64,000 nt of DNA from Marinovum algicola (GTDB lineage: Bacteria > Pseudomonadota > Alphaproteobacteria > Rhodobacterales > Rhodobacteraceae): assembly GCF_900109145.1 (NCBI RefSeq), contig NZ_FNYY01000003.1:62001-126000 (forward strand), given 5' to 3'. Within the stretch, counting starts at the first letter, position 1, and every line of letters starts with the position of its first letter. Shown piece after piece: positions 30,157-38,329 of this stretch. The position numbers and the translations under genes are program-made. Below the pieces are notes generated by a model. That model was not told where the DNA came from. It searched no databases and saw nothing but the letters and a program-made list of their open reading frames with translations.

Positions 30157-30346
30157 CGGGCAGGATCCGGGTATGGGTGACAGGACTGTGCCCCCTATCG
30201 CGCGCCATTCGCCGGGTGACAAGCGCAGAGGGGGAAGGGCCGCCTGGTCGGGGCGCAAAAGCGGGGCCTGCCCGACGGAAAACCCCGGCTCCACCGAAAG
30301 AGGCGGAGCCGGGGTCTGCCACACCGGTGAGGTCGTTCAGTCGGGC

Positions 30347-31243
30347 TCAGGCCGCCTTGTCAGCGGCCAATCTGGCGCGGATCGCCGCCGGAACCAGACG
30401 CGGGGTGGAAATCCGCGGCCTGTCCATTTCGGCGATGGTGCGTTCTTCGCCGTACAGCGCCACATATTCCGAATAATTGTGGAAATGGCTGCGACCGATA
30501 TAATCGATGTAGGTCTCGGCCGGGGTGCCCTCGGCCAGGATCACTTCGTGGTTTTCGGTCTCGATGTGATAGACGGTGTAGAATTCGCCCATCTCCTCGG
30601 CCGAGGCCCAGTCGATACTGGCACCATTGACCAGCGCGCCCGCGTTGATCAGCAGCCCGTCCACCACCAGCGCGTGATCGGCGGTCAGCCGCAGGTCACG
30701 CTTGGGCAAACCATCGCCAAGCGCCCCGGCGCTGACACGGACCGGGCGGAGGCGTTCCGGCGGGCGGAAGGCAGTATAGACGCGCTGCACGCCGATCCAC
30801 CTGATGGCGATGGCCTCGCCCCCGGCGGTCAGGATCTCGTCGCCGATATTCAGCTCCTCGACCCGGCTTTCACCCTCGGGGGTGGCGATATGGGTGCCGG
30901 TGAGGAAGCATTCGGTGGTAGACGCAGTCGTCGCCGAGCTGAGATCGGCCGGCAGATTCGCAGCGGTGAAAAAACCTGTCGGGGTCACGAGGAAAAGCGC
31001 CGGATCTGCCAACGTGCCGGCATTTTCGTCGGAGAAGATCGGGTAAAGGGTGCCGCCGATATCAATGGAACCCACATAGGTTCCCAACCCGTCGCCAAAG
31101 AGGTTTCCGGTTCCGTCGTTGACGATCTCGCCGGCTGTGAATTCTGCATCTAGAAGGTTGTCGGCAATTGTCTCATTGTCAAAATTTGCAGCGTTGAGAT
31201 TGCCGTTGAAGTAAAAGTGTACGTCACCGGTATATGTGGCCAT
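30347..31243 (-). CDS. Hint (Hedgehog/intein) domain protein
   Basis: 298 residues. N-terminal region 1-110 is Asn/Gly/Asp-rich with no signal peptide (MATYTGDVHFYFNGNLNAAN). The Hint_2-type domain begins at ECFLTGTHIATPEGESRVEEL with the conserved Cys at the splice position, continues through DLRLTADHALVVDGLL, and ends in YHIETENHEVILAEGTPAETY. In Rhodobacteraceae such proteins are large, often secreted by type I systems, and the Hint domain may self-cleave. A C-terminal block (about 250-298) follows the Hint part. A near-consensus CtrA box lies 39 bases upstream. Function unknown. Confidence 0.85.
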   Translation of the reverse strand: MATYTGDVHFYFNGNLNAANFDNETIADNLLDAEFTAGEIVNDGTGNLFGDGLGTYVGSIDIGGTLYPIFSDENAGTLADPALFLVTPTGFFTAANLPADLSSATTASTTECFLTGTHIATPEGESRVEELNIGDEILTAGGEAIAIRWIGVQRVYTAFRPPERLRPVRVSAGALGDGLPKRDLRLTADHALVVDGLLINAGALVNGASIDWASAEEMGEFYTVYHIETENHEVILAEGTPAETYIDYIGRSHFHNYSEYVALYGEERTIAEMDRPRISTPRLVPAAIRARLAADKAA

Positions 31244-31281
31244 GTTGAATTCCTTTTTCTAAGTCTACTAGTGAAACATCG

Positions 31282-31296
31282 TTACCTAAACGTTAA
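31282..31296. promoter_or_regulatory. near-consensus CtrA box
   Basis: TTAC-CTAAACG-TTAA matches TTAA-N7-TTAA in 7 of 8 positions, 39-53 bases before the Hint gene and 141 bases before the divergent DUF6916 gene, in an AT-rich patch. Confidence 0.5.
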
Positions 31297-31436
31297 GCGA
31301 TCCGCAGCTTTCGGTCGAGCAATATCCGACGTGGACAATCCGAAACGCGATTGCTCGCCCAAGGACAAAGTAAATATTCACATTATTGCTGTAACTCTTT
31401 ACCATTCCCGAGGAATTGGGCCTACAGGGGAGCCGC

Positions 31437-31772
31437 ATGACCATCGATATTGCCGCCGCCGCGCCGGAAGATTTCGATTCCCTTATAGGCGATATCTTCG
31501 CGGTCGATTCGCGTCCCGATCCGGTGCGCCTTGTGCTCGACAACGTGAAGCGTTTCGAGGGGTCGTCGATCCGCGACAACGAGGTCGAGATCGACGGACG
31601 CATCCTGCCGCCGCGCCAGGCCTTCGCCCTGACCTTTGAGGGGCCGCGCGAGCCGCAGCTCGACAGCCAGATGTTCGAAATCCGCCATCCGCAGCTTGGC
31701 GTATTGAGGCTCTTTCTCTCGCCGTTCCGGCAAGACCGGACCTGCATGCTGTATGAGGCGGTCTTCAACTGA
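31437..31772 (+). CDS. DUF6916-type protein, cytoplasmic form
   Basis: 111 residues; AGGGGAG just before ATG 31437. PRQAFALTFEGPREPQLDSQ, then MFEIRHPQLGVLRLFLSP and the ending LYEAVFN: a small beta-rich domain found next to tail-collar proteins in many bacteria. No signal peptide. The second gene of this type (32337-32804) carries a Tat signal, so the window has one inside and one exported version. Convergent with the GNAT gene, 7 bases apart. Confidence 0.65.
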   Translation: MTIDIAAAAPEDFDSLIGDIFAVDSRPDPVRLVLDNVKRFEGSSIRDNEVEIDGRILPPRQAFALTFEGPREPQLDSQMFEIRHPQLGVLRLFLSPFRQDRTCMLYEAVFN

Positions 31773-31779
31773 GCCACGG

Positions 31780-32283
31780 TCAGACCTCCCGCGGGCCAAG
31801 CTGAGGCCGCCATTCCAGCGCCAGATGATGCCCGACCACGCCGGTCTGCACGAAGCCGTGGCGCAGGTAGAGCCGCTGCGCCGGATTGAGCCGCTCGACC
31901 TTGAGCCGGACCGGCACCTTGCCGCCATGGGCCTCGTTCAGCAGGCTGCGCAGGATGTCCGTGCCAATGCCGCGCCCTTGGTACTGCGGGAGCAACGAGA
32001 ACTCGATGATGTAAAGCACGTCGTCCTGCCGGTCGAGATAGAGCCGGCCGATATCCACGCCATCGAGCGTGATGATATGGCGGTTGGCCTTGGGAAAGCT
32101 GCGCTGATAGCTCAGATCCTGCGCCTCGAATTGCTGTTTCAGGAAACGCGCCTTTTCCGTCTCTTCCCAAGTCACCAATTCGAATTCCCAAGCGCGCGTT
32201 GTCGCATGGAGATATTCCAGAAAAGGACGGTCGGTGTCGTGGATGAGGCGGAAAGCCACCTGTCCGCGGGGACGGTCGAGCAT
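31780..32283 (-). CDS. GNAT family N-acetyltransferase
   Basis: 167 residues. Acetyl-CoA loop LPQYQGRGIGTDILRSLL (Q-x-x-G-x-G) and C-terminal NPAQRLYLRHGFVQTG. The N-terminus FRLIHDTDRPFLEYLHATTR is of the type found in GNATs next to tail-collar/DUF6916 genes. Substrate unknown; it could modify a partner of the module. Last gene of a minus-strand set after the tail-collar and Tat-DUF6916 genes (gaps 34 and 53 bases). Confidence 0.88.
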   Translation of the reverse strand: MLDRPRGQVAFRLIHDTDRPFLEYLHATTRAWEFELVTWEETEKARFLKQQFEAQDLSYQRSFPKANRHIITLDGVDIGRLYLDRQDDVLYIIEFSLLPQYQGRGIGTDILRSLLNEAHGGKVPVRLKVERLNPAQRLYLRHGFVQTGVVGHHLALEWRPQLGPREV

Positions 32284-32336
32284 GTTGAAGTCCGGTTGGT
32301 TTGGGCCGGGGCGTGCTCTGCGCCCCGTACGGTGGA

Positions 32337-32804
32337 TCAGTTGAGGACGATCTCGATCACGTCCGAGCCGTCGCGCTTGCGGGTCGGTCCGGCCATCAGC
32401 CGGGCAGCGCCGATGCGCGGCGCCGACACCCGATAGGTCTGGCTGCCGGCCTCGACCATTGGCACCTTGTCGTGCCCGTCGAAGACCGCGATGACGCCGC
32501 TGCTGCGCGGCAGGTCGGCGGGGCGATGCGGTCCGCTGTCTATCGGCTCCACCGCCACCAGTTTCAGCACGGCGGATCGGCCATCCTCGGTCTGAAACCG
32601 GAAACGGCGACCGATATGAGCCTTCAATTCGGCCGAACCGGAGCTGAGCCAGTTGAACGGACCGGCGGCCGGCGCGGACTCTGTCGTTGTCAGCAGGCCG
32701 GTGGCGGCGCTGGCGCCGGTCGCGGGCAAGGCGGCGACAACCGCGGCCCCGGCGACCTGGGTGGCCACAAAGCCGCGTCGGCTGATATCTGTGTCCGAAC
32801 TCAT
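32337..32804 (-). CDS. Tat-exported DUF6916-type protein
   Basis: 155 residues. Twin-arginine signal SRRGFVATQVAGAAVVAALP, cleavage near ASA-ATG. Mature domain: AHIGRRFRFQTEDG, LKLVAVEP and a C-terminal RDGSDVIEIVLN that resembles the ending of the DUF6916-type protein at 31437. Export in folded form suggests assembly in the cytoplasm, possibly with a partner. Placed directly downstream of the tail-collar gene, so co-expression is likely. Confidence 0.65.
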   Translation of the reverse strand: MSSDTDISRRGFVATQVAGAAVVAALPATGASAATGLLTTTESAPAAGPFNWLSSGSAELKAHIGRRFRFQTEDGRSAVLKLVAVEPIDSGPHRPADLPRSSGVIAVFDGHDKVPMVEAGSQTYRVSAPRIGAARLMAGPTRKRDGSDVIEIVLN

Positions 32805-32838
32805 GTGTGTTCTCCTGCGGGCATACCTGTGGAACGCA

Positions 32839-33366
32839 TCAGTTGCGCGACGGGAAAAGCCCGACCAGGGCGATCTGATAGTTCATCACAAGAAAGGGCT
32901 GCATGTTGTTGATCGCCTGGTTTCCGCCGTTGTTGTTCACCACGATGGTTTCAGACGCCATTGTCCGGTTCGGCGCCGCGTTTGGCGCGATATAGATATT
33001 GGACAGACCCAGCATGTTGTCCTGCGGATTGGACTGGTCGGGTGCGCCCAGCTCGGCATGCAGGCTTGCGGTGTGGTTGTGGCTGGGCATCTGGTTGACG
33101 GTCAGAGTATTGGTCTCGCTGCCGCCCCTTTGCCCGATCCGCCGGTCGCTCAGACCGGGACCGCGGCCAAAGTGCATGGCCATTCGGCCGCGCAGATCCG
33201 GCAGGGCAAAGGTCGTGCGGCCATCGCCGCCATAGATCGTTCCGAGCAGTGAAAACAGCGCAGTGTTCTGAGAGATCGGCAGCAGCTGACCATCGCAAAG
33301 CGCATAGCCGCGGGCCGCGAAGTTCCAGCCCACCAGCTTGACCTCTCCAAGAAATGGTTCCGACAT
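32839..33366 (-). CDS. phage tail collar domain protein (microcystin-dependent-protein-like)
   Basis: 175 residues from ATG 33366. FLGEVKLVGWNFAARGYALCDGQLLPI, with I-x-x-F-like opening and W-x-x-C-D-G-x-x-L, is the tail collar hallmark; then LFSLLGTIYGGDGRTTFALPDLRGRM and a C-terminal QPFLVMNYQIALVGLFPSR. A complete short collar protein without the rest of a phage tail, as in MdpB-like proteins. No signal peptide. First gene of the collar / Tat-DUF6916 / GNAT set. Known structures of this fold are trimeric fibres; the role of stand-alone copies is unclear. Confidence 0.88.
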   Translation of the reverse strand: MSEPFLGEVKLVGWNFAARGYALCDGQLLPISQNTALFSLLGTIYGGDGRTTFALPDLRGRMAMHFGRGPGLSDRRIGQRGGSETNTLTVNQMPSHNHTASLHAELGAPDQSNPQDNMLGLSNIYIAPNAAPNRTMASETIVVNNNGGNQAINNMQPFLVMNYQIALVGLFPSRN

Positions 33367-33619
33367 GAAAAATCCTCTCAATAGCGACGAAGCGTAGCGA
33401 CATGCAGGCCGCCGTTTCGGTTAAAGATTTGGCGGGCATTGAAAAATTGTGCACCTCGACCCGCGAACAGAGTGCCGCTGAAACGCCAATCGGTCAAGAG
33501 ATAAGAAAAGATGAATGTGAGCGGGCTCACGCTGCTTTATGGTTGTGAAGAAAGGGGAAATATACCGGCCTGCGGAGCTGAGACATGGCGCGGGGCGGCC
33601 GATCCGCGATGGCGCCCCG

Positions 33620-34930
33620 TCAGGCCAGTGGCCGGATCTTGAGCCGGGTCACGCGGTTGTCCTTGCGCCCGGTCACCTCGAAGCGAAAGCCGTGAAACGA
33701 AAACACCTGGCCCACCGCCGGAATGATCTGGGCCTCGTGGATGACCAGCCCGGCGACGGTATTGGCGGCCTCGTCGGGCAGGTTCCAGTCGGTGGCGCGG
33801 TTGAGGTCGCGGATCGTCATCGCGCCGTCGACATGGTAGTGGCCATCCTCGCCGCGACGCACCGAATGTTCGGCGTCGGGGTCGAATTCGTCGGTGATCT
33901 CGCCGACGATCTCTTCGAGAATGTCCTCGAGCGTGATCAACCCCTCGAGCGAGCCATATTCATCGACCACCAGCGCAAAATGGGTGCGGCGGCGCAGGAA
34001 CTGCCGCATCTGATCGTCGAGCGAGGTGGTGTCGGGCACGAAATAGGGCTTCATCGCGATCGAGGTGATGTCAAAGGCTTCGAGCACGCCGGTCTGGTCC
34101 TCGCTGCCATCCACCAGCTTGTTCATGGCGCGCAGCAGGTCCTTGGCGTGGATCACGCCGATGATGTTCTCGGGGTCGTTCTTGAACACCGGCAACCGGG
34201 TGTGCCGGCTCTCCAGGCATTGCGTCAGGATCTCGCGCGGCGGAGTGTCGGCGTCGATCATCTCGATGCCGGAGCGGTGCAGCATGATCTCTTCCACCGT
34301 GCGCTCCGAGAGATCGAGTGCGCCCAGAATGCGGTCGCGGTCTTCCTTTTCCACCACGCCTTCGGAATGGCCCAGATGCAGCGCGCCGGCAATTTCCTCG
34401 CGCACGGCAAGGATATGGCTGTCGGGGTCGGTCTTGACGCCGAACAGGCTGAGAATGCCGCGCACCAGGATGCGCACGGCGCCGACCACCGGGGCGAAGA
34501 CGCGGATCACAAGGGCGATCGGCGCGGCGACGAAGGCTGCGGCGCGTTCGGCATTGGTGATGGCAAAGGTCTTGGGCAGCACCTCGGCAAAGATCAGCAC
34601 CAGCAGCGTCATGATCAGCGTGGCCAGCGCCACGCCGCTTTCGCCGAACAGCCGGGTGAACAGCGCCGTGGCCAGCGAGGTGGCCAGGATATTGACCAGG
34701 TTGTTGCCCAGCAGCACCGAACCGATCAGCCGCTCGTTGTCTTCGGTGATCGTCAGCGCCCGGTCGGCACCGCGGTTGCCCTTGTCGGCCTGTGCCCGCA
34801 GCTTGCCGCGCGAGGCGGCGGTGAGCGCGGTTTCCGAGCCGGAGAAGAAGCCGGAGAGGACAAGGAGCAGCAGGATGGCCGCAGAGGTGATCCAGAAGGC
34901 GCCGTCAAGCAGGCTGGGCGAGGGGTCCAT
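33620..34930 (-). CDS. CNNM/CorC-HlyC family transporter-like protein
   Basis: 436 residues. DUF21 (CNNM) membrane domain with about four helices (14-34, 65-90, 96-118, 130-155; LSGFFSGSETALTAASRGKL is the signature), two CBS domains (about 205-325; HFALVVDEYGSLEGLITLEDI), and a C-terminal CorC_HlyC domain (about 340-425). Family members are implicated in magnesium or sodium efflux and Mg resistance. Single gene; xerD lies on its 5' side on the same strand, 85 bases away. Confidence 0.9.
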   Translation of the reverse strand: MDPSPSLLDGAFWITSAAILLLLVLSGFFSGSETALTAASRGKLRAQADKGNRGADRALTITEDNERLIGSVLLGNNLVNILATSLATALFTRLFGESGVALATLIMTLLVLIFAEVLPKTFAITNAERAAAFVAAPIALVIRVFAPVVGAVRILVRGILSLFGVKTDPDSHILAVREEIAGALHLGHSEGVVEKEDRDRILGALDLSERTVEEIMLHRSGIEMIDADTPPREILTQCLESRHTRLPVFKNDPENIIGVIHAKDLLRAMNKLVDGSEDQTGVLEAFDITSIAMKPYFVPDTTSLDDQMRQFLRRRTHFALVVDEYGSLEGLITLEDILEEIVGEITDEFDPDAEHSVRRGEDGHYHVDGAMTIRDLNRATDWNLPDEAANTVAGLVIHEAQIIPAVGQVFSFHGFRFEVTGRKDNRVTRLKIRPLA

Positions 34931-35015
34931 TACGTCTGACTTTCATTTGAACTGCGCCGGGTTATGCGGCGGAACGGGCCGGTGATCAAGGCGATGACAG
35001 GGTGGGTGGGTGATC

Positions 35016-35939
35016 TCACTCGCGCGCCAGCGGATGATGCTCCAGCACCAGTTCGCGCAGGCGCTCTTCCAGCACATGCGTGTAGATCTCGGTGGTGGCG
35101 ACATCGGCGTGGCCCAGAAGCGTCTGGATCGCCCGCAGATCGGCGCCGTTCTGCAACAGATGGGTGGCAAAGGCATGGCGCAGGGTATGCGGGGTGACAT
35201 CCGCGGGCGTCAGGCCAGCTTCGACGGCCAGCGCCTTGATAAGATTGAAGAACCAATGCCGCGTCAGATGCCCGGCCTTGCCGCGCGAGGGAAAGAGGAA
35301 GGGCGAGGCGGGCTTGCCCTTGAGCCGCGCCTCCTCCTCGGCGGCATCGCGGATCGCCAGCCAGGCGGTCAGCGCCTCGCGCGCCGGCGGTGACAGCGGC
35401 ACCATGCGTTCCTTGCCGCCCTTGCCGCGCACCAGGATCAGCCGCGGATCGCCGCGCACTGCCGCCACCGGCAGCGAGACAAGCTCGGTCACCCGAAGGC
35501 CGGTGGCATAAAGCACCTGCATCAGGCAGAGGTTGCGGGCGCGGTCGGCGGCCGTGCGGCCATGGCGCTCGGCGGCCTGCAACAACTGCTCGACATCATC
35601 CACCGACAGCGTCTTGGGCAGGCGCTTCTCCTTGCCGGGCCCGGCGATCTGGATCGCCGGGTTGTCCATCCGCCAGCCTTCCTCGAAGCCGAAGCGATAA
35701 AGCTGCTTGATCGCGGAGAGCCGGCGCGCCCGGGTCGCGCGGGCCAGCCCCTGCGCCTCGCAATGCACCAGATAGTTTTCGATGTCGGCGCGCGCGGCGG
35801 TCTCGAAGCTCCGGTCCTTGGCGGCGAGCCAGTCGGCGACATCGCGCAGGTCGCGGCCATAAGCCAGAAGCGTATTGTGCGCGGCCCCAAGCTCGGCGGC
35901 TTGGGCTTCGAGAAAGGCGGATATATGGGCGTCGTCCAT
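35016..35939 (-). CDS. xerD: tyrosine recombinase XerD
   Basis: 307 residues, housekeeping length. SAM-like N-terminal core-binding domain (1-100), then catalytic residues: R in YATGLRVTEL, K in RGKGGKER, H-x-x-R in TPHTLRHAFATHLL, H in LLGHADVATTEIYTH and Y in the same segment. With XerC it resolves chromosome dimers at dif with FtsK. The housekeeping neighbours and perfect motifs favour XerD over an element integrase. It ends a short run after the large secreted-protein gene (5-base gap). Confidence 0.9.
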   Translation of the reverse strand: MDDAHISAFLEAQAAELGAAHNTLLAYGRDLRDVADWLAAKDRSFETAARADIENYLVHCEAQGLARATRARRLSAIKQLYRFGFEEGWRMDNPAIQIAGPGKEKRLPKTLSVDDVEQLLQAAERHGRTAADRARNLCLMQVLYATGLRVTELVSLPVAAVRGDPRLILVRGKGGKERMVPLSPPAREALTAWLAIRDAAEEEARLKGKPASPFLFPSRGKAGHLTRHWFFNLIKALAVEAGLTPADVTPHTLRHAFATHLLQNGADLRAIQTLLGHADVATTEIYTHVLEERLRELVLEHHPLARE

Positions 35940-35944
35940 CGGTG

Positions 35945-37501
35945 TCAGCCCTCGGCGGTCAGCAGCAGCGACTGAAGCGCGGCGCGCCGGGCGGTGTCCT
36001 CGAGTCCGACGGCGCGGAAGGTGGCCAGCGCCTCGGAGAGCGCCGTGTCATCACCGAGATGGCCCTGATAGGCCAGCGACATGGCGCGCAGGATCACCTC
36101 GCCCAGACGCCCGCCGTTGAGCAGCGCCTGAAGATGCGGCGGCGGCGGATTGACGAAGCCCTCGGCAATGGCACGAGCGTGGGGGTCGGGGGCGGTGGCC
36201 GCTTCCGGCGTGCCCTGGGCCAGCGCCACGGCGAATTCCTGGCTCAGGCCGCGCGGCTCGAGCCGTCGCGACAGACGTTCGTATTCGGGCGAGAGCAGCG
36301 CCGCCTGCATTTGCAGGCTGGCCCCTGTGCCGGCGAGGTCGACCTCGGCCAGCCGGGCGCCATAGGCCTTGGCAAAGGCCGTCGACAGCCCGACTTCGGC
36401 CATCACCGTCCAGACCTGGCGCAGCGCATTGTCGATCTCTTCGGGGTCGCCGCCGTCCAGCGCCCGCTCGAAGCGTTGCACGGCCGCCGCCCGGTCCCAG
36501 ACCCCGCCCGAGGCCGAGGGCTGGTTGGCGACATAGAAGGCGAACAGCCGCTGTTCGGAGATCGCGCCGGCGCGGACCAGACGTTCCGCCGCCTCGATCT
36601 GCGCCTTCCAGCCGCTGTCGCCGGGCAGGTCGGCATTGGCGAAGGCGCGCGGCAGGGTATGCGTCGGCACCGGTTCGCCAAGCGCCTCGTACAGGCGGTA
36701 TTCCAGCGGGCTCATGCGCAGCGAGGGCGGTGGTACGGCAAGCTCTCCGGCCAGTTCGGGATCGAGAAAGCCGAGCAGGAGGTTGACCTTTGTCGCGGGG
36801 ATGTCGCCCAGGGCCTCGGCCGTGGTCAGCGTGGTCAGCGCCAGATCCCAATTGCCGGTCTGGGCCAGGCAATAGACCCGGTAATCGGTGCCGGGGGCGA
36901 GATTCGGCTGCCCGGCGAGCACTTCGCAGGCAGCGACGCCGGGCCCGGCCAGCAACGACAGGTCAAGCACCCGGGCAAACAGCGCCGGATCGGATTTGGC
37001 ATCGGTCAGCGCAAGCAACTCGGCCGCCTGGGCAATCGCCCCCATGGCGATCAACCGGTCGATCCGCGCCAGCAGAAAGCCGCCGTCGGCCGGCTCGGGC
37101 GGCAGCGCCTCGGCCAGCAGCAGCGCAAAAAGCAGCGATTGCATCGCCGGCTGGCCATCGACGTTCTGCGCGATCAGCAGATCGGCAAGCTGCGCGGTGT
37201 CGCTGGCCTGCCAGAGCGTCTGCGGAAAGCCGGTGACATGCGGCGGCAGGAGGCCCACCGCATCGACGCTGGGCGCATCCAGCGGCCGAACGCTGACCTC
37301 GGGGCGGCTGGCGTCCCGGGTGACCGGCGGCTCCTGCTTTTGCGGTGCCAGTGCGGCGGCATCGGGGACCAGCCCGAAATCGGTGTCTTCCTGCGGCTGC
37401 TGGTCGAGCCAGTCGATCGCCGACAGCGGATCCTGCGCGGCCAGCGGCGCGGCCATCGCGACATGCAGCAGCACGGCAAGAAAAGCGCCGTCAGCCCGCA
37501 T
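35945..37501 (-). CDS. conserved secreted helical-repeat protein
   Basis: 518 residues from ATG 37501. Sec signal peptide (ADGAFLAVLLHVAMAAPLAA, cut at LAAQ) followed by a proline-rich stretch and then a long Ala/Leu-rich alpha-helical region resembling TPR/HAT-like solenoids (for example AIAQAAELLALTDAKSDPALF). No catalytic motif. Periplasmic; family unknown, conserved in Rhodobacteraceae as far as I recall. Starts inside the 3' end of a 49-residue membrane-protein gene, and xerD follows 5 bases after, so the three genes look like an operon. Confidence 0.65.
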   Translation of the reverse strand: MRADGAFLAVLLHVAMAAPLAAQDPLSAIDWLDQQPQEDTDFGLVPDAAALAPQKQEPPVTRDASRPEVSVRPLDAPSVDAVGLLPPHVTGFPQTLWQASDTAQLADLLIAQNVDGQPAMQSLLFALLLAEALPPEPADGGFLLARIDRLIAMGAIAQAAELLALTDAKSDPALFARVLDLSLLAGPGVAACEVLAGQPNLAPGTDYRVYCLAQTGNWDLALTTLTTAEALGDIPATKVNLLLGFLDPELAGELAVPPPSLRMSPLEYRLYEALGEPVPTHTLPRAFANADLPGDSGWKAQIEAAERLVRAGAISEQRLFAFYVANQPSASGGVWDRAAAVQRFERALDGGDPEEIDNALRQVWTVMAEVGLSTAFAKAYGARLAEVDLAGTGASLQMQAALLSPEYERLSRRLEPRGLSQEFAVALAQGTPEAATAPDPHARAIAEGFVNPPPPHLQALLNGGRLGEVILRAMSLAYQGHLGDDTALSEALATFRAVGLEDTARRAALQSLLLTAEG

Positions 37502-37640
37502 CAAGCACCACCGGTTTGCGAATCTCTTCGGCGGGCGGCGAAAAATCGGCGCCGAAAAACGGCCCGATGTAGGCATAGCCCACAAGCGCGATCCCTGCCA
37601 GAACCGCCAGATAAAAGAGGTATTTGATCAATCGGCCCAT
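37491..37640 (-). CDS. 49-residue membrane protein
   Basis: ATG 37640 with GAGG 9 bases upstream, stop TGA at 37493-37491. One membrane helix from about 7 to 28 (YLFYLAVLAGIALVGYAYIG) and a short polar tail FSPPAEEIRKPVV. The gene overlaps the ATG of the following secreted-protein gene by 11 bases, which implies coupled translation and supports it being real. Function unknown; possibly a membrane partner of the secreted protein. Confidence 0.7.
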   Translation of the reverse strand: MGRLIKYLFYLAVLAGIALVGYAYIGPFFGADFSPPAEEIRKPVVLDAG

Positions 37641-37721
37641 CGGGTGCTGCCTCTGCCTTGCTCTTCATCATACCCGCATTGGGGTGGTTTTTTTCCTCTT
37701 ATATCTGGCCTTTTTTGCAAG

Positions 37722-37738
37722 TTCACGTCATTCACGTC
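37722..37738. promoter_or_regulatory. direct repeat TTCACGTC x2 upstream of aroK
   Basis: TTCACGTC at 37722-37729 and 37731-37738, 9-base period, between the divergent small membrane protein gene and aroK, 46-62 bases before the aroK start. Could be an activator or repressor site. Confidence 0.3.
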
Positions 37739-37783
37739 CAAGATACAAACTTTTGAGCAGTTGAGACCGAAATCGGCAAGATC

Positions 37784-38329
37784 ATGCAGTGGCAGGTGAA
37801 GAAGACCATAGTGATGGTCGGCATGATGGGGGCCGGCAAGACGGCCGTCGGCCGGGCCCTGGCGCAAAAGCTGGGTGTGTCCTTCCTCGACTCCGATGCC
37901 GAGATCGTCGAGGCGGCGCATATGAGCATTGCCGAGATCTTTGCCCGCGACGGCGAGCCGTTCTTTCGTGCCCGCGAGACCGAGGTGATCGGCCGGCTGC
38001 TGGAAACCGAGCGCTGCGTGCTCTCGACCGGCGGCGGCGCTTTCCTGTCGGGCACCAACCGCGAGATGATCGCCGACAAGGGCGTGGCGGTCTGGCTTGA
38101 TGCCGATCTCGACCTGCTGTGGAGCCGGGTCCGGCACAAGGACACCCGGCCGTTGCTGCGCACCGCCGATCCCTTCGCGACGCTGAAAACGCTATTTGAC
38201 AAGCGGGTGCCGGAATATGCCAAGGCCGAGGTGCATGTGACGGCCGATAAATCCTATTCGATCGACCAGATGGCGCGCCGGGTGATCGAAGAGCTCGAGG
38301 CGCGCCCCGACGTGTTGGAGAAGCTGTGA
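37784..38329 (+). CDS. aroK: shikimate kinase
   Basis: 181 residues. Walker A GMMGAGKTAVGR, shikimate-binding D in FLDSDAEIVEAA and R in FRARETEVI, GGG loop VLSTGGGAF and lid R in RPLLRTADP. Phosphorylates shikimate in the fifth step to chorismate. The aroB gene starts within its stop (TGATG), the common aroK-aroB pair; AroB acts earlier in the same pathway. Confidence 0.95.
   Translation: MQWQVKKTIVMVGMMGAGKTAVGRALAQKLGVSFLDSDAEIVEAAHMSIAEIFARDGEPFFRARETEVIGRLLETERCVLSTGGGAFLSGTNREMIADKGVAVWLDADLDLLWSRVRHKDTRPLLRTADPFATLKTLFDKRVPEYAKAEVHVTADKSYSIDQMARRVIEELEARPDVLEKL

Noticed and set aside
35016-35939. XerD gene as integrase of the left-hand element
   Set aside because: 31 kb away among housekeeping genes, with the length and motifs of chromosomal XerD.
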